NCBI GenBank assembly: GCA_004554775.1
Contig: SFKI01000020.1
Coordinates: forward strand, 1-30,682
Reading direction: 5' to 3'
Length of the DNA stretch: 30,682 bases
DNA from: Subdoligranulum variabile
Lineage (GTDB): Bacteria; Bacillota; Clostridia; Oscillospirales; Ruminococcaceae
Part shown: positions 23,310-29,497 of the stretch, piece by piece
Layout: each line of letters starts with the position of its first letter
Position numbering within the stretch: the stretch's first letter is position 1
Notes under the pieces: generated by a model
What the model saw: only the letters and a program-made list of their open reading frames with translations
Databases searched by the model: none
What the model was told of the DNA's origin: nothing
Translations under genes and position numbers: made by a program

Positions 23310-24251
23310 ATGCAGAAAATTTCTTTTGTGATCCCGTGCTACCGTTCCGAGCATACGCTGGCGGCGGTGCATGAGGAGTTGACCGCAACGATGCAGACGA
23401 TGCCCCAGTACGACTACGAGGTCGTGCTGGTCAACGACTGCTCGCCCGATGATACGATCGGCACCATCCGCAAGCTGGTGGCGGCGGACGCCCATGTGCA
23501 GGGTGTGGACCTGGCGAAAAACTTCGGCCAGCACGCTGCGCTGATGGCAGGCTTCCACCAGTGTACCGGCGATATCGTCGTATGCCTTGATGACGACGGC
23601 CAGACTCCCGCCAACGAGGTAGGCAAGCTGCTGGACAAGATCAACGAGGGCTATGACGTCGTGTACGCCAACTATGACAATAAGCGCCAGGCCGGTTGGC
23701 GCAACCTGGGCAGCTGGGTCAACAGCAAAATGACCGAGGTCATGCTGGGCAAGCCGCCTGAGCTGGTGGTCAACAGCTACTTTGCCGCGCGGCGGTTCAT
23801 TGTGGACGAAATGCTGCGGTACGAGCATTGCTACCCCTACGTCATTGGCCTGGTGCTGCGCTCCACCAAGCGCATTGCCAACGTGTCCGTGCATCACCGC
23901 GCGCGGGAGGAGGGCCGCTCCGGCTACACGATCAGCAAGCTGCTGAACCTGTGGATGAACGGCTTTACGTCCTTTTCTGTCAAGCCGCTGCGCCTGGCTA
24001 CCTACGCGGGCACGGTGTTTGCGGGCTTCGGCTTCTTGTACCTGATCTATATTATCATCGACCACTTTGTCCGCGGCGCAGCCCCTATGGGCTGGGCGTC
24101 CACCACGGCGCTGCTGCTTTTGCTGGGCGGCATGATCCTGCTGGTGCTGGGCCTGATCGGCGAGTACGTCGGCCGCATCTACATGTGCGCCAACGCCGCG
24201 CCGCAGTATGTGGCGCGTGAATATCTGCACCATGAGGGGGATGCCCAGTGA
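23310..24251 (+). CDS. GT2 family glycosyltransferase, DPM/GtrB type (polyprenyl-phosphate sugar synthase)
   Basis: 313 residues: a GT-A catalytic domain (ISFVIPCYRSEHTL, VVLVNDCSPDDT, ALMAGFHQCTGDIVV, the metal-binding D94-D95-D96 in CLDDDGQTP, SYFAARRF, HHRAREEGRSGYT) followed by two C-terminal helices (~230-250 and ~265-285). This is the layout of GtrB/ArnC/DPM enzymes, which move a sugar from a nucleotide to undecaprenyl phosphate on the inner membrane face. ATG 23310 is preferred because AAAAGG lies 9-10 bases before it; ATG 23301 is too close, and the longer frame overlaps the previous gene. It is translationally coupled to the flippase genes that follow. Confidence 0.9.
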   Translation: MQKISFVIPCYRSEHTLAAVHEELTATMQTMPQYDYEVVLVNDCSPDDTIGTIRKLVAADAHVQGVDLAKNFGQHAALMAGFHQCTGDIVVCLDDDGQTPANEVGKLLDKINEGYDVVYANYDNKRQAGWRNLGSWVNSKMTEVMLGKPPELVVNSYFAARRFIVDEMLRYEHCYPYVIGLVLRSTKRIANVSVHHRAREEGRSGYTISKLLNLWMNGFTSFSVKPLRLATYAGTVFAGFGFLYLIYIIIDHFVRGAAPMGWASTTALLLLLGGMILLVLGLIGEYVGRIYMCANAAPQYVAREYLHHEGDAQ

Positions 24252-24607
24252 AACAGGCCAAATGGTTCCTGCTGCTGCACCTGATTTTGGGGGTGTATGC
24301 GGGCAGCAGTGTTTGCAGTAAGCTGGCGGCGCAGCAGCCGTTTTTGAGCGTGGGCTTTATCTTGCTGTACGGTGGCATGCTGGCGGCGCTGGTCGTGTAT
24401 GCGTTCGGGTGGCAGCAGGTCATCAAGCATCTGCCGCTGACCACCGCTTATGCCAACAAGGCCATCACAGTAGTGTGGGGTATTCTGTTGGGCTTCTTGC
24501 TGTTTGGTGAGAGCATCACCCTGCGTCAGTTTATCGGTGCAGCGGTCATTATTGTGGGTATCGTGCTGTTTGTGCGGGCCGACAACGAAGGGGAGGGCAG
24601 CGAATGA
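24248..24607 (+). CDS. SMR/EamA-type half-flippase, ArnE-like
   Basis: 119 residues with four helices (near 5-22, 35-54, 65-85 and 92-110), the size of the small multidrug resistance / ArnE-ArnF type. The start GTG overlaps the GT2 stop (GTGA), and its stop overlaps the next start (ATGA). Segments LPLTTAYANKAITVVWGILLG (written here as a pattern: LPLTTAYA, then VVWGILLG) and FGESITLRQFIGAAVIIVGI are typical of the family. With the next protein it would form a heterodimer that flips a polyprenyl-phosphate sugar across the membrane, as ArnEF does for aminoarabinose. Confidence 0.82.
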   Translation: MKQAKWFLLLHLILGVYAGSSVCSKLAAQQPFLSVGFILLYGGMLAALVVYAFGWQQVIKHLPLTTAYANKAITVVWGILLGFLLFGESITLRQFIGAAVIIVGIVLFVRADNEGEGSE

Positions 24608-24951
24608 ACCAGGCCCAGCTGCCCTACGTGGCGCTTTATCTGCTCAGCACGTTTCTGGCATCGGTATCGCAGGTGCTGCTGAAAAAGGCCGCCCTGCGTG
24701 AGCATAAGTCCCTGCTGGCCGAGTACACCGACTGGCGCGTGATTTTGGGCTACGGCCTGTTTGTGGGCTGCTCGCTGCTGACGATGCTGGCCTACAAGGG
24801 CGTGCCGCTGAACGTCGGCCCCGTGCTGGAAGCCACCGGCTATCTGTATGTGACGTTCTTCGGTGTCGTGATCTTCCACGAGAGGATGAACCCCAAAAAG
24901 ATTGGCGCGCTGGTGCTGATCATCGTGGGCATTTTGATCTACGCATTATAA
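24604..24951 (+). CDS. SMR/EamA-type half-flippase, ArnF-like
   Basis: 115 residues, four helices (about 8-25, 45-65, 70-90 and 96-114). It contains the SVSQVLLKKAA helix, VPLNVGPVLEATGYLYVTFF and HERMNPKKIGALVLIIVGI, which match the family pattern (an E or E/Q after a proline-rich helix, then the ERxxxxKxxGxxLIxxGV ending). The start overlaps the previous stop by ATGA, so the two halves are made in equal amounts. It is the last gene of the operon, followed by a strong terminator. A role in drug export is less likely given the coupling to a GT2 gene. Confidence 0.82.
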   Translation: MNQAQLPYVALYLLSTFLASVSQVLLKKAALREHKSLLAEYTDWRVILGYGLFVGCSLLTMLAYKGVPLNVGPVLEATGYLYVTFFGVVIFHERMNPKKIGALVLIIVGILIYAL

Positions 24952-24956
24952 GGCAT

Positions 24957-25000
24957 ACAAAAACGCCTGCACGGTTTTATGGCCGTGCAGACGTTTTTTA
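24957..25000. terminator. Terminator of the glycosylation operon
   Basis: CTGCACGG (24967-24974) pairs with CCGTGCAG (24983-24990), extended by AAAACG with CGTTTT across one mismatch, and ends in a T-rich run. The A tract on the left also lets it serve the convergent PAP2 gene. Confidence 0.88.
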
Positions 25001-25017
25001 TTTATACTATAAGTAAA

Positions 25018-25695
25018 TTACAGCCACTCCGGCTGGCGCTGGCGGCGGTTGCGTTGGGTGGTCTGCGGGGCACGCTGCATCTCGGCGGCGATGCCGTCCA
25101 GGGCAAAAGCCAGCAGCATGCCAAACACCACATCAATGACGCTGTGCTGCTTTAGCAGCATGGTGGAAAGCGTGATCGACACGCACAGCACCGCAGCGGC
25201 GGGGCGCATCCAGCGCAGACGCGGGGCGTCGAAGCAGCGGCAGCGGTAGTAGGCCAGCATCAGCGTGACAGAGTTGAATACATGGATGGACGGGCAGACG
25301 TTGATCGGCGTATCGGTGCGGTAAAGCGACCGCACGGCCTGGGCGAAGATATCATTGCCGGATACATAGTGCGGGCGCAGCGCCAGGCCGTTAGGCACGA
25401 TGGCGTAAAACAGTAGCGCCATCGTCATGCCCGCAAACAGCGGCAGGCACAGCCGCCAGAAATCCGTCCGCGTGCCTTTGTACAACACAAAAAACAGCGT
25501 AAACGGGATCCACGGGAACCACAGTGTGTAGGGGATGATGGCATATTTGCAGAACGGGATCAGGTCGTCCAGGCGGCAATGTACCCAGAGGTCGGGCGTC
25601 TGGATGGTGCGCTCCAGCAGGGCGAAAAAAGTTAAGTAAAACAAAGCGTACAGCCCCATGAAGTAAATGGGGTGGCGCGAACACCAGTTGCGCAT
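25018..25695 (-). CDS. PAP2-superfamily membrane phosphatase
   Basis: 225 residues with about six helices. Phosphatase motifs are C2 CPSIHVFNS (P135-S-I-H138) and C3 KQHSVIDVVFG (H184 and D188). The C1 motif is not obvious; a weak candidate is the R of ALRPHYVSG. Relatives dephosphorylate lipid phosphates (including undecaprenyl pyrophosphate) or transfer inositol phosphate. The start at 25695 follows AAAGGAG; the longer frame to 25776 includes the promoter. It faces the glycosylation operon across a shared terminator, so a role in recycling the lipid carrier is possible but only positional. Confidence 0.82.
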   Translation of the reverse strand: MRNWCSRHPIYFMGLYALFYLTFFALLERTIQTPDLWVHCRLDDLIPFCKYAIIPYTLWFPWIPFTLFFVLYKGTRTDFWRLCLPLFAGMTMALLFYAIVPNGLALRPHYVSGNDIFAQAVRSLYRTDTPINVCPSIHVFNSVTLMLAYYRCRCFDAPRLRWMRPAAAVLCVSITLSTMLLKQHSVIDVVFGMLLAFALDGIAAEMQRAPQTTQRNRRQRQPEWL

Positions 25696-25741
25696 AGAAA
25701 ACTCCTTTGGAACAGCCGCAGGGCTGATTCTATGATATAGC

Positions 25742-25771
25742 ATTATACGCCGAAAAACACGGCGAAAACAA
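25742..25771 (-). promoter_or_regulatory. Promoter of the PAP2 gene
   Basis: On the minus strand, TTGTTT (25771-25766), an 18-base spacer and TATAAT (25747-25742). The spacer contains an inverted CGCCG...CGGCG pair. Confidence 0.55.
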
Positions 25772-25776
25772 GGCAA

Positions 25777-25914
25777 AAACGCACCAAGAAACTATCGACA
25801 TTCCTAAGTAAATTTGTGCGGTTTTGCGGATATTTTCAGAAGCTTCTATAGTTATAAACGACGGATGTGTCAGAATTGTTGCAGAAAGCGGGAATATTTT
25901 TTAAAAAATTTTGC
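25777..25914. other. Intergenic stretch without recognised features
   Basis: AT-rich sequence upstream of the PAP2 promoter and downstream of pyrG. No open frame, repeat or RNA fold stood out. Confidence 0.5.
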
Positions 25915-25948
25915 GAAAAAATAAAAAGCCTCCCTCGCAGGGGGAGGC
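25915..25948 (-). terminator. Terminator of pyrG
   Basis: On the minus strand, GCCTCCC (25948-25942) pairs with GGGAGGC (25934-25928), followed by TTTTTATTTTTT. It lies beyond the repeat element, 104 bases past the pyrG stop codon. Confidence 0.85.
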
Positions 25949-25988
25949 AAGGATATGTGAGCATCGGGGGTGCCGCGTTTTACGGGGC

Positions 25989-26037
25989 GTAGGGGAGCAT
26001 TCTATATGCTCCCGCGGGCGCACACTGTGCGCCCCTA
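25989..26037. repeat. Two-hairpin intergenic repeat, copy 2
   Basis: The first hairpin is GGGAGCAT-n5-ATGCTCCC (25993-26013), the second GGGCGCACA-C-TGTGCGCCC (26016-26034). The ends GTAGGGG / CCCCTAC are inverted. Bases 26011-26034 are identical to copy 1 at 13053-13076. It sits between the pyrG stop codon and its terminator. Confidence 0.82.
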
Positions 26038-26051
26038 CAAATTACCGTATA

Positions 26052-27698
26052 TTATTCCCCAATCGACGCCGGGTGGTCCGTGGGGGTGTTCTCGCTCTGG
26101 TACTTCAGGGCGGCGGCGATGAAGCCCTTGAACAGCGGGTGGGCGCGGTTCGGGCGGCTCTTGAACTCGGGGTGGAACTGTGCGCCCAGGTGGAAGTCGC
26201 GGCCCGGGATCTCGACTGCTTCGACCAGGCGGCCGTCGGGGCTGGTGCCGGCAATGACCAGGCCCTTTTCCTCAAACTCGGCGCGGAAGTCGTTGTTGAA
26301 CTCATAGCGGTGGCGGTGGCGCTCGTCGATCTCGAGCGTGCCGTAGCACGCGGCCATCTTGGTGCCCGGGGTGATCATGCAGGGGTACTTGCCCAGGCGC
26401 ATCGTGCCGCCCTTGGTCACAACGCCCTGCTGGTCCGGCATCAGGTCAATGACGTTGTGCTGGCCCTCGGGCGCAAACTCGCTGGAATTGGCATCGGCGT
26501 AGCCCAGCACATTGCGGGCGTACTCCATCACCATGATCTGCATGCCCAGGCAGATGCCAAAGTAGGGCATGCGGTGCTCGCGCGCATACTGGGCGGCCTG
26601 GATCATGCCCTCGATGCCGCGGTCGCCGAAGCCACCGGGCACGATGATGCCGTCCACGTCGGTGAACTCCTCGGCGCAGCGGTCCTGATCGACCAGCGTT
26701 TCACTGTCCACCCACTTGATCTCGACCTTGCTCTCGTTCTCAAAACCGGCGTGGTACAGGCTTTCCATCACGCTCAGGTAAGCGTCATGCAGCTTGACAT
26801 ACTTGCCCACCAGCGCAATCGTGCAGTTGCGGCTGCGGGTGGCAATACGGCTGATCAGCTCTTTCCACTCGGTCAGATCAGTGGGCGGGGTCTGCAAATG
26901 CAGCTGGCGGGCCACCACATTGGTCAGGCCGGCGGCTTCCAACATCAGCGGGCACTCGTACAGGCTCGGCATCGTCAGGTTTTCAATAACGCAGTCGGGG
27001 CGCACGTTGCAGAACATGCTGATCTTGCGCTTGATGTCGCTGCCCACCGGGCCGTCGGCACGCAGCACAATGACGTTGGGCGCAATGCCCATGCCCTGCA
27101 ATTCCTTGCAGGAGTGCTGGGCGGGCTTGGACTTGTACTCGTCCGAGCCGGAGATGTAGGGCACAAGCACGACATGGATGTAGCAGCAGTTCTCGGGCCC
27201 CTGCTCAATGCCGACCTGGCGGATGGCCTCGAGGAACGGCTGGCTCTCGATATCGCCGGTGGTGCCGCCGATCTCGGTGATGACAACGTCGGCCTCAGTG
27301 CTCTTGGCCAGGTTGTAGATGTAGCTCTTGATCTCGTTGGTGATGTGGGGGATGATCTGGACAGTCTGGCCCAGGTAGGCACCCTGGCGCTCCTTGTTCA
27401 GCACGTTCCAGTAGACCTTGCCGGTGGTCAGGTTCGAGTATTTGTTCAGATTTTCATCGGTGAAACGCTCATAATGGCCCAGATCCAGGTCGGTCTCGGT
27501 GCCGTCGTCGGTCACAAAGACCTCGCCGTGCTGCAAGGGGCTCATCGTGCCGGGGTCCACATTGATATACGGGTCCAGCTTCTGGCTTGCCACCTTCAGG
27601 CCGCGCGTTTTCAGCAGGCGCCCCAGGCTGGCGGCGGTAATGCCCTTGCCAAGCCCCGAGACAACGCCGCCGGTAACAAAAATATACTTCGTTGCCAT
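26052..27698 (-). CDS. pyrG: CTP synthase
   Basis: A 548-residue enzyme converting UTP, ATP and glutamine to CTP. The synthetase domain begins ATKYIFVTGGVVSGLGKGIT (ATP-binding loop) and contains DPYINVDPGTMSP and EIGGTTGDIES. The C-terminal class I glutaminase domain has the oxyanion loop PGGFGDRGIEGM, nucleophile C383 in YFGICLGMQ, and H509/E511 in AQFHPEFKSRP. All catalytic residues are present. The start at 27698 follows GGGAGG with a 7-base spacer; the frame extends only 5 residues upstream. It has its own promoter and a long leader with a strong hairpin, and is followed by a repeat and a terminator. Confidence 0.97.
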   Translation of the reverse strand: MATKYIFVTGGVVSGLGKGITAASLGRLLKTRGLKVASQKLDPYINVDPGTMSPLQHGEVFVTDDGTETDLDLGHYERFTDENLNKYSNLTTGKVYWNVLNKERQGAYLGQTVQIIPHITNEIKSYIYNLAKSTEADVVITEIGGTTGDIESQPFLEAIRQVGIEQGPENCCYIHVVLVPYISGSDEYKSKPAQHSCKELQGMGIAPNVIVLRADGPVGSDIKRKISMFCNVRPDCVIENLTMPSLYECPLMLEAAGLTNVVARQLHLQTPPTDLTEWKELISRIATRSRNCTIALVGKYVKLHDAYLSVMESLYHAGFENESKVEIKWVDSETLVDQDRCAEEFTDVDGIIVPGGFGDRGIEGMIQAAQYAREHRMPYFGICLGMQIMVMEYARNVLGYADANSSEFAPEGQHNVIDLMPDQQGVVTKGGTMRLGKYPCMITPGTKMAACYGTLEIDERHRHRYEFNNDFRAEFEEKGLVIAGTSPDGRLVEAVEIPGRDFHLGAQFHPEFKSRPNRAHPLFKGFIAAALKYQSENTPTDHPASIGE

Positions 27699-27723
27699 GA
27701 TACATCCTCCCACTCACAATAAA

Positions 27724-27777
27724 GTCAGCGCCGCACAATCCCAAGCGCCGGTATGGCGGGAATTGTGCGGCGCTGAC
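27724..27777 (-). promoter_or_regulatory. pyrG leader hairpin (possible attenuator)
   Basis: A perfect 16-base stem (27724-27739 with 27762-27777), with a 22-base loop that can pair further (CCC with GGG, CGCC with GGCG). On the minus strand it is followed by TTTATTG and then the ribosome binding site. pyrG is controlled by a leader terminator in many Firmicutes. The classic GGGC transcript start needed for CTP-sensing reiteration is not apparent here. Confidence 0.6.
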
Positions 27778-27796
27778 ATTCACAAATAACCAATTA

Positions 27797-27826
27797 ATTA
27801 TACGCCCACAAAGGCATAGAATGCAA
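27797..27826 (-). promoter_or_regulatory. Promoter of pyrG
   Basis: On the minus strand, TTGCAT (27826-27821), an 18-base spacer and a perfect TATAAT (27802-27797). Confidence 0.7.
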
Positions 27827-27844
27827 TAGGGAAACGCCGATTTT

Positions 27845-29494
27845 TTAACTTCCTAATTTTGTAAAGTTTGCACCCTCGCGCAGCAAGGCATAGCGCCGTA
27901 CTTGGCGGGAAATTTCAGCCGCCAGCACCTGCATATCCAGCGGCTTGCCCACGTGGGAGTTCATACCTGCCTCCAGGCAGGCTTTCACATCGTCGGCAAA
28001 CACGTTGGCTGTCATGGCAATGATGGGGATACCGCTCTCTGCCGGGCAGTGCTCAAACGCGCGGATGGCTCGGGTAGCTTCCAGGCCGTTCATCTCGGGC
28101 ATCATCACGTCCATCAGCACAGCATCAAACGTGCCCTTGTGGACGCTCTGATACAGTTCTACAGCCTCGCGGCCATTCTCTGCAGTGGTGACGGTCGCGC
28201 CCTGTTCTTCCAGCAGGGCCACGGCGATCTCGCGGTTCAGCTCGTTGTCCTCGGCCATCAGCAGGTGCAGGCCGTGCAGGTCGGCAGGCGGCTCCTCCAC
28301 GTCGGGCTGGTTGGCTTTTTCGGCCAGCGGCAGGCTCAGGCGCACGGTAAAGGTCGAGCCCTTGTCCGGCGTACTTACCACATCCAGCGAGCCGTGCATC
28401 TGGTCCACCAGCTTTTTGGTGATGGCCATGCCCAGGCAGGTGCCTTTGTAGGTGGTGCGGCTGCTGCGCTGCTCCTGGGTGAACGGCTCAAAGATATGCC
28501 TTAAAAATTCCTCGCTCATGCCGATGCCGGTGTCGGCGATCTCAATGCGCAGGTGGACGAGCCCCTCTTCAAACAGGGTCTCGCGCGCGTAGAAGTTGAT
28601 GGTGCCGCCGTCCGGTGTGTATTTGACAGCGTTGGACAAAATGTTTAACAGTACCTGGCGGATGTGCAGCTCGCTGCCGCGCAGGTGTGGATGCCAGAAC
28701 GGGCCGATCTGCTTGGTCAGGGTCAGGCTGCGGTCGGCGAGCTGCCCCTCGGTGATATCACAGCAGGAGTTCAGCAGTGCGCGCAGGTCAAAGTCGGCAT
28801 CCAGCATCTGCATGGTGCCGCTTTCCACCTTGGCCATGTCCAGCACGTCATTGATGAGGGGCAGCAGGTGGCTGGCTGCGCCGCGCATCTTGTCCAGGCT
28901 GTCCTTTACGCGGGCCTGGTCGTCAAAGTTGTTCTCGGCAATATCCAGCATACCCATAATGCCGTTGATGGGCGTGCGGATATCGTGGGACATGTTGGAA
29001 AGAAACTCGGTCTTTGCCGAGCTGGCTTCCTCGGCTTTGTGCAGGGCGGCCTCCATCTGCTTGCGCAGCAGCCGCGCCTTGACCAGCAGTATGATGCACA
29101 GGATAAAGAACGCCGTGCAGATGGCAAACAGCAGCGGAATGACAGGGTACTGGTACGCCAGACGCGTCATCGAAAACGGCTGTTCCTCCAGCGTGTAGGT
29201 GCGGGTCACGTTGTAGATGTCCTCGTCGGACAGGCTCTGGACGCTCTTGTTCAGGATGCTCAAAAGCTGCACATTTACGCTGTTCAAAACGCCGATCGAG
29301 AACTCGGCCTCGCCGCCGGCCAGGGTGGCGGTCAGGTCATTGCGCAGGTTGTCATACAGCACGCGCTCGGCCTGGTAGGTAAAGGTGTAATAGGCGTCAA
29401 TCTCCCCGGCGCGCAGGGCGGTCAGGCAGTCATCAAACGAAGCATAGGTCTTGTACACGGGGTTGCGGCTGGACACAATGATGGATGCAGCGTC
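27845..29494 (-). CDS. Hybrid sensor histidine kinase, membrane/kinase/receiver portion (of a disrupted gene)
   Basis: From an amber codon at 29497-29495 the frame runs without stops for 549 codons. It holds the end of a periplasmic-binding (SBP_bac_3-like) domain (VYKTYASFDDCLTALRAGEIDAYYT) and one membrane helix (~residues 110-132 of the 543-residue frame starting at 29476). A HisKA box with the phospho-accepting His (SNMSHDIRTPING; codon 28987-28985), a HATPase domain (NILSNAVKYTPDGG, DTGIGMSEEF) and a C-terminal receiver (MAEDNELN, VLMDVMMPEMNG with its Asp codon at 28111-28109, GKP) follow. The G2 box reads GTCLGMAI, with Cys where Gly is usual. Translation could restart at GTG 29476, but that would lack most of the sensor. 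It is probably part of a pseudogene, or of an intact gene with sequence errors. Confidence 0.8.
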   Translation of the reverse strand, partial: DAASIIVSSRNPVYKTYASFDDCLTALRAGEIDAYYTFTYQAERVLYDNLRNDLTATLAGGEAEFSIGVLNSVNVQLLSILNKSVQSLSDEDIYNVTRTYTLEEQPFSMTRLAYQYPVIPLLFAICTAFFILCIILLVKARLLRKQMEAALHKAEEASSAKTEFLSNMSHDIRTPINGIMGMLDIAENNFDDQARVKDSLDKMRGAASHLLPLINDVLDMAKVESGTMQMLDADFDLRALLNSCCDITEGQLADRSLTLTKQIGPFWHPHLRGSELHIRQVLLNILSNAVKYTPDGGTINFYARETLFEEGLVHLRIEIADTGIGMSEEFLRHIFEPFTQEQRSSRTTYKGTCLGMAITKKLVDQMHGSLDVVSTPDKGSTFTVRLSLPLAEKANQPDVEEPPADLHGLHLLMAEDNELNREIAVALLEEQGATVTTAENGREAVELYQSVHKGTFDAVLMDVMMPEMNGLEATRAIRAFEHCPAESGIPIIAMTANVFADDVKACLEAGMNSHVGKPLDMQVLAAEISRQVRRYALLREGANFTKLGS

Positions 29495-29497
29495 CTA

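Noticed and set aside
25911..27722. 603-codon open frame on the plus strand opposite pyrG
   Set aside because: It mirrors pyrG codons in a GC-rich gene, has no ribosome binding site and no domain-like sequence, and pyrG has all catalytic motifs on the minus strand.
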